50,199 nucleotides of DNA from an uncultured Muribaculaceae bacterium (GTDB lineage: Bacteria > Bacteroidota > Bacteroidia > Bacteroidales > Muribaculaceae): positions 1 through 50,199 of the forward strand of contig CAJTME010000014.1 of the NCBI GenBank assembly GCA_910577315.1, given 5' to 3'. The notes under the pieces are model-generated. The model was not told the DNA's origin, did no database searches, and saw nothing but the letters and a program-made list of their open reading frames with translations. Below are positions 33,075 through 40,894 of the stretch, in pieces. Each line of letters begins with the position of its first letter. Positions within the stretch are counted from its first letter, which is position 1. The position numbers and the translations under genes are program-made.

Positions 33075-33310
33075 TGATGCACGATGCATGATGCACGATG
33101 CATGATGCACAATGCACGATGCATGATGCACAATGCACAATGCGCGATGCACAATGCGCGATGCACAATGCGCGATGCACAATGCGCGATGCACAATGCA
33201 CGATGCACAATGCACAATGCACGATGCACAATGCACGATGCACAATGCACGATGCACAATGCACAATGCAAATTCCTAATTCCTAATTCCTAATTTCTAA
33301 TTCCTAATTT
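33075..33310 (+). repeat. Double heptanucleotide array: TGCACRA then AATTCCT
   Basis: About 28 tandem 7-bp units TGCACGA/TGCACAA/TGCGCGA/TGCATGA fill 33075-33270, starting right after the stop codon of the ferredoxin fusion gene. They pass directly into about five units of AATTCCT (33271-33310), which end just before the antiporter start codon at 33317. Because 7 is not a multiple of 3 and no stop is formed, open frames exist on both strands; these are artefacts. Confidence 0.95.
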
Positions 33311-33316
33311 AAAATT

Positions 33317-34288
33317 ATGCCTGTTATCTGGCTCATCATCGGACTTATTCTCATACTCGTCGGCGCCAATATGCTGACCGACGGCGCTTCGGCTGTCGCA
33401 AAGCGCTGGGGCGTTTCCGACCTCGTCGTCGGCCTGACCGTGGTGGCGTTCGGCACCTCCGCTCCCGAACTCGCCATCAGCGTCGTGTCGGCCATTAACG
33501 GCAACGCCGGGCTGGCCATCGGCAATGTCGTCGGCAGCAACATATTCAACGTGCTTGTGATAATCGGCGTCACCGCCCTCTGCTCGCCCATAAGGATTGA
33601 CCGCAGCATAATGACGACCGACATCCCCATGGTGATCCTCTCGGCCCTGGCGCTGCTGGCCATCGGCAACAGCTCCCTGCTCGACGGAACCGCCGCCCCG
33701 GTGGTGGGACGCGTCGACGGAATCCTGCTGCTGCTCTTCTTCGCAATTTTCCTGCGCCGCACCTTCGCCTCGGCCAAGGACGGTACCGCCGACGACCCCG
33801 CCGCCACCGACGGCGCCAGCAAAAAGCCCATGCCGTTGTGGAAATCGCTCGTGTGGATTGCCGGCGGCCTGGCCGGACTGGTCTACGGCGGCGACCGCTT
33901 CGTCGCCGGGGCCTCGGGAATCGCCTCGGGCCTGGGGGTGAGCGATGCCGTCATCGGCCTCACCATCGTCGCCGCCGGCACCTCGCTGCCCGAGCTGGCC
34001 ACCTCGGTTACGGCCGCGCTCAAGGGCAAGCCAGGCATCGCCCTGGGCAACGTCATCGGCAGCAATATCTTCAACATCTTCCTGGTGCTGGGGTGCAGCG
34101 CGGTGATTCGCCCGCTGCCGTTCGGCTCGATCGGCAACCTCGACCTGCTCACCCTCACCGGCGCCTGCGTACTGTTCTGGCTGTTCGGCTGGTTCTTCAA
34201 AAAACGCACCATCACCCGCGTCGAGGGTGGGGTGCTGGCGGCATGCTACGTGGCCTACGTGGCGTGGCTCGTCGCGGCACAAATTTGA
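33317..34288 (+). CDS. Calcium/sodium antiporter (CaCA family, YrbG-like)
   Basis: A 323-residue inner-membrane cation antiporter with about ten helices arranged as two inverted halves. Each half carries the family alpha repeat: FGTSAPELAISV...GNVVGSNIFN at about residues 50-80 and AGTSLPELATSV...GNVIGSNIFN at about 215-245. Length is normal. Its start codon lies 7 bases after the heptamer array. No consensus -7 box lies inside the array, so it may be read from the promoter at 31654. Confidence 0.94.
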   Translation: MPVIWLIIGLILILVGANMLTDGASAVAKRWGVSDLVVGLTVVAFGTSAPELAISVVSAINGNAGLAIGNVVGSNIFNVLVIIGVTALCSPIRIDRSIMTTDIPMVILSALALLAIGNSSLLDGTAAPVVGRVDGILLLLFFAIFLRRTFASAKDGTADDPAATDGASKKPMPLWKSLVWIAGGLAGLVYGGDRFVAGASGIASGLGVSDAVIGLTIVAAGTSLPELATSVTAALKGKPGIALGNVIGSNIFNIFLVLGCSAVIRPLPFGSIGNLDLLTLTGACVLFWLFGWFFKKRTITRVEGGVLAACYVAYVAWLVAAQI

Positions 34289-34320
34289 TTTGGCCGGTTG
34301 GGGGAATTTTCGTAAATTTG
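34289..34320 (+). promoter_or_regulatory. Promoter of the inositol-lipid cluster
   Basis: TTTG at 34289-34292 and TAAATTTG at 34313-34320, 20-base spacer: a near-ideal promoter. The first gene begins 60 bases downstream, leaving a leader of about 55 nt. The -33 box overlaps the end of the antiporter gene. Confidence 0.8.
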
Positions 34321-34379
34321 CTCGCTCGTAGCGCCCTCACCGGCGCCATATTGTAAACCGTCATCCATCACCACAGTCC

Positions 34380-35243
34380 ATGGCTGAGATAAAGATAGCG
34401 GGAGTGATGCGCTCAGGCGTTTTCTCTCCCAATCATATCGGCAACGACGCCGCCATCTTCAATCTGGTGGCCGACCAGCTCCGCAAACGCGGCTGCGAGG
34501 TCAACATATACTCCGAGGAGCAGTTCGCATCTTCGGGTGTGGCCGAGGACATCATCGTCGACATGTGCCGCGAGCTCCGCTCGATCGAGCGCCTCGAGCG
34601 CCTCGAGGACGCCGGCGCCCTGGTCATAAACTCGGGCTACGGCATCGAGAACTGCATCCGCGAGTGCATGGCCCGTATTTTTCTCGGCTCGGGTGTGCCA
34701 TATCCCGAAAGCTTCATCGTCGACACCGACGAGGTGGTCAAGGACCGCCTTGTCAAGGCCGGATTCACCGGCTGCTGGATAAAACGCGCCGACAGCCACA
34801 CCCGCCACCGCGAGGACGTGGCCTATGCCCGCCATCCACAGGAGGCCCAGGAGATAGTGCAGGAATTTTTCCTGCGCGGAATCAAGCGGGCCGTCATCAA
34901 CCGCAACATCGAGGGCGAGCACGTGAAGTTCTACGGCGTGGCCGGCACGAAATTCTTCCACTGGTTCTATCCCGCCGCTTCGGCCCAGCCCAGGCACATC
35001 GCCGACCGGCTCGCCGGGGCCGCGCACGTCGGATTCGATGCCGCCGCCCTCAAGGAACTGTGCAGCCGCGCCGCCGAGCTGCTCGACGTGAAGATTTACG
35101 GCGGCGACTGCATCATCGATGCCGACGGGCAGCTGCGCATCGTCGATTTCGACGACTGGCCATCGTTCGCCTCCTGCCGCGGCGAGGCCGCCCCCGTGAT
35201 AGCACGCATGGTGATGAACGAAATCAAGAAACGCAACCAATGA
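34380..35243 (+). CDS. ATP-grasp-like protein of the inositol-lipid operon
   Basis: A 287-residue soluble protein. The N-terminal third resembles a pre-ATP-grasp Rossmann-like fold (IKIAGVMRSGVFSPNHIGND, VNIYSEEQF, ALVINSGYGIENC). The C-terminal part has ATP-grasp features: a lysine strand (GCWIKRAD), EFFLRGIKRAVINRNIEGEH, VKFYGVAGTKFF, and the metal/nucleotide-binding end GGDCIIDADG followed by IVDFDDWPSF (D256, D258, D259). It probably ligates a carboxylate to an amine or phosphate, substrate unknown. It opens the operon and overlaps the next gene by 4 bp (ATGA). Confidence 0.75.
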   Translation: MAEIKIAGVMRSGVFSPNHIGNDAAIFNLVADQLRKRGCEVNIYSEEQFASSGVAEDIIVDMCRELRSIERLERLEDAGALVINSGYGIENCIRECMARIFLGSGVPYPESFIVDTDEVVKDRLVKAGFTGCWIKRADSHTRHREDVAYARHPQEAQEIVQEFFLRGIKRAVINRNIEGEHVKFYGVAGTKFFHWFYPAASAQPRHIADRLAGAAHVGFDAAALKELCSRAAELLDVKIYGGDCIIDADGQLRIVDFDDWPSFASCRGEAAPVIARMVMNEIKKRNQ

Positions 35244-35788
35244 GCTCCATAAAGAAATTAGGCAACAAGATTGTGAACGGCGGCGGATTCTTCACCTTCA
35301 TCCGCTCGTCGATTTCATCGCAGATTGCATCGTGGACCGACATGGGCACGCGAATGTTGTTCTATGCCTTCGTGTTCTCGGCGCTCGACCCCTTCTACCG
35401 CTCGAACCTCTCGGTGGCCGTCGGTGCCTTTGTCGGCGGGGTGGTGAACTGCTGCATCAACTACCGCTTCACCTTCCACGCCTCGGGCCAGAGCGTCAAG
35501 GCCGTCATCGTTAAATACCTGATGGTGTGGACCGGCAGCCTGCTGCTCAACATGTACGGCACCACCTTCCTGAGCATGCTCCTGAGCCAGTGGAAGTTCC
35601 TCCACAACCTCGGCTTCCGTCCCGACGGTATATTCGCCGCATCCACCCTGCTGGTGTCGCTGGTGGTGTCGCTGGCGTGGAACTTCGTGCTGCAGCGCAA
35701 CTTCGTCTACCGCCCGTCGCCGTTCGACCGCTGCGCCATCTCGTTCGTGGACCGCATCACCTTCGGACACTTCAAGAAAGAATCCTAA
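35240..35788 (+). CDS. GtrA-like small membrane protein
   Basis: A 182-residue membrane protein with about four helices (around residues 35-55, 60-80, 95-115, 135-160) and the GtrA-like features SVAVGAFVGGVVNCCINYRF and LVVSLAWNFVLQRNFVY. GtrA proteins are thought to flip lipid-linked sugars or polyprenyl-phosphate-linked groups. Its place between the ATP-grasp and the phosphatidyltransferase genes suggests handling of an inositol-lipid intermediate or head group (inference). It starts at the ATGA overlap and lies 18 bases before the next gene. Confidence 0.75.
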   Translation: MSSIKKLGNKIVNGGGFFTFIRSSISSQIASWTDMGTRMLFYAFVFSALDPFYRSNLSVAVGAFVGGVVNCCINYRFTFHASGQSVKAVIVKYLMVWTGSLLLNMYGTTFLSMLLSQWKFLHNLGFRPDGIFAASTLLVSLVVSLAWNFVLQRNFVYRPSPFDRCAISFVDRITFGHFKKES

Positions 35789-35806
35789 ATACCTACCCCG
35801 ACATAA

Positions 35807-36496
35807 ATGGAAAAGAAATCTACGTTCAAAACGGTGCGCGACGCCCTCCAGCAGGGCATCTATGCCGTGATAAATCCGTTTGTGAGACTGCTCATACGCA
35901 TGGGCGTGACGCCCAACGTGGTCACCACCATAGGCCTGCTCGGCAACATCGCCGCGGCGGCAATCTTCGCCTACGCCGGCTATAACGCCTGGCCCGACGA
36001 ACGCCACTACGGCCTCGTCACCCTGGCCGGCGGCGTGATCATCGCCTTCTCGCTGTTCGACATGCTCGACGGCCAGGTGGCGCGCCTGGGCGGAATGACC
36101 TCGCGCTTCGGAGCCCTCTACGACTCGGTTCTCGACCGCTACTGCGAGCTGTTCACCCTCGGCGGCATCGCCTACTACATGTTCTGCACCGGCTATCAGG
36201 TTGGAGCGCTCATCACCTTCCTCGCCATGGTGGGGTCGGTGATGGTGAGCTATGTGCGCGCCCGCGCCGAAGGCCTCGGCATCGAGTGCAAGGTGGGCTT
36301 CTTGCAGCGCCCCGAGCGCGTCGTCGTGACCAGCGTCGCCGCCCTCGCCGCCGGCATGACCGGCATGTGGGCCGATCCCGTGAAATTCGACGCAATGATT
36401 ATCCTTGAAGTGGCGATGGGAATCATAGCCGTATTCGCCAACATCACCGCCTTTGCCCGCATAAGCCACTGCGCCAAGGTGCTGCGCAATTCATAA
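35807..36496 (+). CDS. CDP-alcohol phosphatidyltransferase (phosphatidylinositol-phosphate synthase type)
   Basis: A 229-residue inner-membrane enzyme with about six helices. The family signature D-x2-DG-x2-AR-x8-G-x3-D-x3-D is perfect: D85, D88-G89, A92-R93, G102, D106, D110. Such enzymes transfer a diacylglycerol phosphate from CDP-diacylglycerol to an alcohol. The myo-inositol-phosphate synthase gene downstream makes inositol 3-phosphate the likely acceptor, giving phosphatidylinositol phosphate. This matches a gene cluster known from Bacteroides thetaiotaomicron (around BT_1522-BT_1526), recalled from memory. Confidence 0.88.
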   Translation: MEKKSTFKTVRDALQQGIYAVINPFVRLLIRMGVTPNVVTTIGLLGNIAAAAIFAYAGYNAWPDERHYGLVTLAGGVIIAFSLFDMLDGQVARLGGMTSRFGALYDSVLDRYCELFTLGGIAYYMFCTGYQVGALITFLAMVGSVMVSYVRARAEGLGIECKVGFLQRPERVVVTSVAALAAGMTGMWADPVKFDAMIILEVAMGIIAVFANITAFARISHCAKVLRNS

Positions 36497-36505
36497 CGAC
36501 GTGTC

Positions 36506-37441
36506 ATGAACTGTCTCCGCCTACCCTCGGCCCGCGAAGGCTGGACCATGGTCCTCTGCCTGGCCGCCTGGCTCGCCGTCACGGCCCTCTGCATCGGCTT
36601 CCGCCCCGAGCACGTGGTGCTGGCCGTGCTTATCGCCGCCCTCTTTCTGGCCAACGGCGCAACCCGCCGCTGCATCGTCGCCCTGATTCCTTTCTTCCTG
36701 TTCGGCATCAGCTACGACTGGATGAACATCCTGCCCAACTACAAGGTGAATCCCGTCGACATCCAGGGCCTCTACGAAAGCGAGAAAAGCCTTTTCGGAA
36801 TAACCCTCGCAACCGCCGAACGCCTCACCCCCAACGAGTTTTTCGCCATCCACCACGCCCCGCTGATGGACTTTTTCGCCGGCTTCTTCTACCTGTGCTG
36901 GGTGCCGGTTCCCATCATCTTCGGGCTGTGGCTCTATTTCAACGGCCAGCGCAAGTCCTACCTGCATTTCGCCATCGTGTTCCTGTTCGTGAACCTGCTG
37001 GGCTTCACGTTCTATTACATCCACCCCGCCGCGCCGCCGTGGTATGTGGCCTCTCACGGCTTTGACTTCATCGAGGGCACACCCGGCGAGGTGGCTGGCC
37101 TCGGGCGCTTCGACGCAATGACCGGCCTCGGCATCTTCGACGGCCTCTACGCCCGCAATTCCAACGTGTTCGCCGCGCTGCCCTCGCTCCACTCGGCCTA
37201 CATGCTCATCGCCTTCATCTATTCGCTCAGGGCGAAATGCCCCGCGTGGATGCGCGTCACCTGCGCCGTCATCTGCTTCGGCATCTGGTTCACCGCCGTC
37301 TACTCGTCCCACCACTATATAATAGATGTGCTCGCCGGCATCTCCGTGACCCTCATCGGCTTCGTATTATTTGAGTATGTAATCATGAAAATCCCGGCGT
37401 TCAGCCGCTTCATCGACCGCTATGCCGACTATATTTCCTGA
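36506..37441 (+). CDS. PAP2/AUR1-like inositol-phosphoceramide synthase candidate
   Basis: A 311-residue membrane protein of the PAP2 superfamily with about six helices. It has the motif HPAAPPWY at residues 173-180, typical of AUR1-like inositol phosphorylceramide synthases. The two catalytic blocks are ALPSLHSAY (H229) and SSHHYIIDVLAG (H270, D274). By family and context it would move phosphoinositol from phosphatidylinositol to a ceramide, making inositol sphingolipids. A plain lipid phosphatase is the main alternative. It lies 9 bases after the phosphatidyltransferase. Confidence 0.85.
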   Translation: MNCLRLPSAREGWTMVLCLAAWLAVTALCIGFRPEHVVLAVLIAALFLANGATRRCIVALIPFFLFGISYDWMNILPNYKVNPVDIQGLYESEKSLFGITLATAERLTPNEFFAIHHAPLMDFFAGFFYLCWVPVPIIFGLWLYFNGQRKSYLHFAIVFLFVNLLGFTFYYIHPAAPPWYVASHGFDFIEGTPGEVAGLGRFDAMTGLGIFDGLYARNSNVFAALPSLHSAYMLIAFIYSLRAKCPAWMRVTCAVICFGIWFTAVYSSHHYIIDVLAGISVTLIGFVLFEYVIMKIPAFSRFIDRYADYIS

Positions 37442-37501
37442 AAAATTGACAGAATTACGCGGAATTTAGCCTTTCGCCTAATTAAGATTAATTTAAAGAT
37501 A

Positions 37502-37550
37502 TACCGCCTGTATGAATGTAAATTAACCTATGTTTACAATACAGGCGGTA
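37502..37550. promoter_or_regulatory. Long nested hairpin upstream of ino1
   Basis: Perfect 12-bp arms TACCGCCTGTAT (37502-37513) and ATACAGGCGGTA (37539-37550) enclose a second inverted repeat, TGTAAA...TTTACA. It lies 60 bases after the PAP2 gene and about 50 bases before the ino1 -33 box. There is no T-run, so an operator or attenuator-type structure is as likely as a terminator. A smaller palindrome, GATTG-TTTG-CAATC, overlaps the -33 box. Confidence 0.6.
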
Positions 37551-37598
37551 AATTTACATATTACGACAATATTTGACTTTTATTAATACTTGGGATTG

Positions 37599-37628
37599 TT
37601 TGCAATCCAAAAATAATCTCTACTTTTG
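37599..37628 (+). promoter_or_regulatory. Promoter of ino1
   Basis: TTTG 37599-37602 and TACTTTTG 37621-37628, 18-base spacer. The start codon lies 88 bases after the -7 box, so the leader is long for this organism. ino1 can therefore be expressed apart from the upstream lipid genes. Confidence 0.75.
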
Positions 37629-37716
37629 CCACCGAATTTGCACGTCTATCCTCTGGGACGTACCACCTATTGAAAATAACAAAAACAAATAACCAATCTT
37701 ATTAAATTAAGAAACA

Positions 37717-39024
37717 ATGACTCAAAGCAAAGTTAAACCCGCTGAAGGCAAGCTTGGTGTTCTCGTCGTTGGTAACGGCGCCGTTTCCACCACCTTCATG
37801 ACCGGTGTTCTTATGGCTCGCAAAGGTCTCGCCAAACCTATCGGCTCCATGACCCAGTACGACAAAATGCGCGTTGGACAGGGTGCCGACAAAAAATATC
37901 TCCACTACTCGGAAATCGTGCCCATGGCCAAGCTCGACGACATCGTGTTCGGCACCTGGGACGTTTATCCCGCAAACGCATACGAATCGGCCGTTAACGC
38001 CAACGTTCTCAAAGAGAAGGACATCCTTCCCGTGAAGGACGAACTCGAGGCCATCAAGCCCATGAAGGCCGCTTTCGACCACAACTATGCAAAGCGTCTC
38101 GACGGTGAAAACTACATGAAGGGCGCAACCCGCTGGGAAATGGTTGAAAACCTCCGCAAGGACATCCGCGACTTCAAGGAAAAGAACGGCTGCGACCGCG
38201 TCGTTGTCCTCTGGGCCGCTTCCACCGAGGTTTACGTTCCCGTAAATGAAAAGGTACACGACACCCTCGAACACCTCGAGGCTGCCATGAAGGCCGACGA
38301 CAAGGAAAACATCGCTCCCTCGATGTGCTATGCCTACGCCGCCCTTCAGGAAGGCGCTCCCTTCATCATGGGTGCCCCCAACACCACCGTCGACATCCCC
38401 GCAATGTGGGAACTCGCCGAGAAGACCCAGATGCCCATCGCCGGCAAGGACTTCAAGACCGGCCAGACCCTCGTTAAGTCGGGCTTCGCTCCCATCATCG
38501 GCACCCGCTGCCTTGGCCTGAGCGGCTGGTTCTCGACCAACATCCTCGGCAACCGCGACGGTCTCGTGCTCGACGAACCCGCAAACTTCCGCACCAAAGA
38601 AGTATCGAAGCTCTCCACCCTCGAGTCTATCCTCGTTCCCGAAGAGCAGCCCGACCTCTACACCGACTACTTCCACAAAGTGCGCATCAACTACTATCCC
38701 CCGCGCGACGACAACAAGGAAGGCTGGGACAACATCGACATCTTCGGCTGGATGGGCTATCCCATGCAGATCAAGATCAACTTCCTCTGCCGCGACTCAA
38801 TCCTCGCCGCTCCCCTCTGCCTTGACCTCGTGCTCCTCAGCGACCTCGCCGCACGCGCAGGCCGTCACGGCATCCAGCGCTTCCTGAGCTTCTTCCTCAA
38901 GAGCCCGATGCACGACTACACCAAGGGTGAAGTGCCCGTCAACCACCTCTTCCAGCAGTACGTGATGCTGAAGAACGCCATCCGCGAAATGGGCGGCTAC
39001 GAGGCTGACGAAACCATCGACTGA
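37717..39024 (+). CDS. ino1: Myo-inositol-1-phosphate synthase (inositol-3-phosphate synthase)
   Basis: A 435-residue NAD-dependent cytosolic enzyme that converts glucose 6-phosphate to inositol 3-phosphate. The nucleotide-binding loop is VVGNGAVSTTF (residues 18-28). Family motifs NTTVDIP, SGFAPIIGTRCLGLSGWFSTN and CRDSILAAPLCLDLVLL are visible. The length is that of the bacterial class, shorter than eukaryotic Ino1. Codon choice here is less GC-extreme at third positions (more T) than in neighbours, which is common for highly expressed genes. It feeds the phosphatidyltransferase upstream. Confidence 0.95.
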   Translation: MTQSKVKPAEGKLGVLVVGNGAVSTTFMTGVLMARKGLAKPIGSMTQYDKMRVGQGADKKYLHYSEIVPMAKLDDIVFGTWDVYPANAYESAVNANVLKEKDILPVKDELEAIKPMKAAFDHNYAKRLDGENYMKGATRWEMVENLRKDIRDFKEKNGCDRVVVLWAASTEVYVPVNEKVHDTLEHLEAAMKADDKENIAPSMCYAYAALQEGAPFIMGAPNTTVDIPAMWELAEKTQMPIAGKDFKTGQTLVKSGFAPIIGTRCLGLSGWFSTNILGNRDGLVLDEPANFRTKEVSKLSTLESILVPEEQPDLYTDYFHKVRINYYPPRDDNKEGWDNIDIFGWMGYPMQIKINFLCRDSILAAPLCLDLVLLSDLAARAGRHGIQRFLSFFLKSPMHDYTKGEVPVNHLFQQYVMLKNAIREMGGYEADETID

Positions 39025-39045
39025 TTCCCGCATACAACATAAGCC

Positions 39046-39082
39046 ATCCGGCCCGCCCTCCCCGGCGGGCCGGATTATTTTT
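39046..39082 (+). terminator. Terminator of ino1
   Basis: A 12-bp perfect GC-rich stem (ATCCGGCCCGCC with its complement at 39064-39075) is followed by TATTTTTA, 21 bases after the ino1 stop. Confidence 0.88.
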
Positions 39083-39123
39083 ACCATGGCCGGGATAGGG
39101 CGGGTTTTATGATACATCCTCCT

Positions 39124-39386
39124 GAAGCAGTCGTCGGAGACGACGATGTGGTCGTTAGCCCCGCCAAGAGTCCCTCAAGGGCGATTGGTGGGGTGGGCAG
39201 TGTTGTGGTAATGGTGAGTCCTTGGAGAGGACGATGTCGTGATTGGCCACGATAACGTCCTCTCCGAGGCCTTTTGTGGGTGGTGGCGCCAGCTGTCCCA
39301 CCAATCGCCCCACCAATCGCCCCACCAATCGCCTTTGGGCTCTTGGTGGGGTTAACGACGATAGCGTCGTCTTCGACGACTGCATC
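39124..39386. repeat. Dispersed hairpin repeat element C
   Basis: A single composite element in the same orientation as clusters A and B. It has outer hairpins GTCGTCGGAGACGAC (39130) and GTCGTCTTCGACGAC (39366), and inner hairpins around 39218 and 39258, each with a mismatch. The right H2 arm is expanded: CCCACCAATCGC occurs three times in tandem (39297-39330). The rest of the 39025-39481 gap, after the ino1 terminator, holds nothing recognisable. Confidence 0.85.
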
Positions 39387-39481
39387 GGGTGGCTGCGATA
39401 TGCTTGGGTGTGGGCTATTAGGACAGCCCTCGCTGCCATCGTGAAATCTCGTCCTATATCGGCTCAAGCTGCGTGGTGGGG

Positions 39482-40894
39482 TCAGTGCTTGAGCTGGCGG
39501 TAGGTGAGGGGGAGGAGGAGGGGGAGGGCGATGGCGAGGGTGAGCCAGGGACCGAGGAAGTGTTTGGCGAGGAAGGTGACGGCGGCGATGGCGATGCCGG
39601 CCAGGAGGATGAGCCAGATGTCGCGGCCGATTGTGAGGCGGTAGCGGTGGCGGGCTACGGCCCAGGTGGCGAGGGTGAAGACGATGAACTGGGCGAGGTA
39701 TGCGGCGCCGAGGCCGGCGAAGCCCCACCGGCTCCAGCCTATGTAGCTGAACGCGACGAGGCACACGGCCGAGAGTGTCTCGGTCATGACGTAGACCTTG
39801 CCGTCGCCTTTGGCCAGGATGACGTAGGAGTAGCACCACGAGACGGCTTTGAAGAACATTGCCATGATGGCGAGCGACAGGAAGGGGAGGACGGGGAGGA
39901 AGGCCTCGGAGTATAGAATCCTGACGATGAGTTCTTCGGTGCAGATGAACACGGCCACCACGGGAATCAGTATCCACAGCATGGTGTTTATCTCGTGGCG
40001 GACGAGGACCGAGGTGGTGCGCGTTCGGTGGATGGTGGCCGACAGGCGCGGGTAGAATTCCATCGAGATGGCGGTGAAGATCACGCCGACATAGCTGTTT
40101 ATGAGCACGTAGCCTGCCTGGAACTGGCCGACGGTGTCGACCGACGAGCTGAGGCTGAGGTATATGCGCAGAGCGTATTCAGCACCCATTCCGGCAAGGA
40201 GGGCGGCGGTGAGGTATGAACCGAGTTTCACGAGCGCCCGGACTTTGGTCCTCACGTAGGCCGGGGCAGGACGGCGGGATGGCCGCGCCGTTTTGGGGAG
40301 CATGAGAAACAGCAGGGTGAAGGCGCTGAACACCATCAGCATGGGAACGATGGCCTGCATGCGGAAGAAGTAGACCAGGGGAAGCGACAGGACGGTGGAT
40401 GTGACGGCGCCGTAAAGGGATGCCTTGGCGAGGTCTTTCAGCTGTCCCATGGCCTGAAGGACGGTCTTGCGGCCCTCGGCAATGGCCGAGGCAACCATCG
40501 TGAGCGACAGCAAAGCGAAAGCCCACGTGTAGTCGTAGGTGTCGAAGGCGGCCATGCTCAACAGGGGCGACAGCATCGCCACAATCACCATGCCGCCCAG
40601 ACCGAGCCATAGGGCGAGGCGCCCGACGGCATGGCAGACCATGGGGCGCTCTGCGGCGGGAGCCGACGCGATTTCGCGGACGCCGCCCTGCTTGAGGTTG
40701 AACATGGTCATGGTGCGCATCAGCTCGAGCGTGGAGTTGAACAGGGCGATGACGCCGACACCGGCGGTTCCCACCCACAGGGCCATGAGCTTGGAGCGCA
40801 GGACGGCGCAGAGCATGTTGAGCCCCTCAAGGCTGCCGAAGATGCCGAGAGCCTTGACCACCTGGCGTGTGAGCGATGAATGGTTGCGGGTCAT
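39482..40894 (-). CDS. Wzx-like oligosaccharide flippase (MOP superfamily)
   Basis: About 470 residues with 12-14 predicted helices, of the polysaccharide transporter/O-antigen translocase type. It would flip undecaprenyl- or other lipid-linked oligosaccharides across the inner membrane. Features include LRSKLMALWVGTAGVGVIALFNS and GVREIASA near the N-terminus, as in WzxE/O-antigen flippases. ATG 40894 overlaps the upstream stop by 4 bp and is preferred over ATG 40903. No glycosyltransferase genes are nearby, so the cargo is unknown. Confidence 0.85.
   Translation of the reverse strand: MTRNHSSLTRQVVKALGIFGSLEGLNMLCAVLRSKLMALWVGTAGVGVIALFNSTLELMRTMTMFNLKQGGVREIASAPAAERPMVCHAVGRLALWLGLGGMVIVAMLSPLLSMAAFDTYDYTWAFALLSLTMVASAIAEGRKTVLQAMGQLKDLAKASLYGAVTSTVLSLPLVYFFRMQAIVPMLMVFSAFTLLFLMLPKTARPSRRPAPAYVRTKVRALVKLGSYLTAALLAGMGAEYALRIYLSLSSSVDTVGQFQAGYVLINSYVGVIFTAISMEFYPRLSATIHRTRTTSVLVRHEINTMLWILIPVVAVFICTEELIVRILYSEAFLPVLPFLSLAIMAMFFKAVSWCYSYVILAKGDGKVYVMTETLSAVCLVAFSYIGWSRWGFAGLGAAYLAQFIVFTLATWAVARHRYRLTIGRDIWLILLAGIAIAAVTFLAKHFLGPWLTLAIALPLLLPLTYRQLKH

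Noticed and set aside
33021..33293. Several open frames on both strands encoding Met-His-Asp-Ala-Gln-Cys repeats
   Set aside because: They are produced by the 7-bp tandem array, which is stop-free in all frames; no signal, promoter or non-repeat sequence supports a protein.
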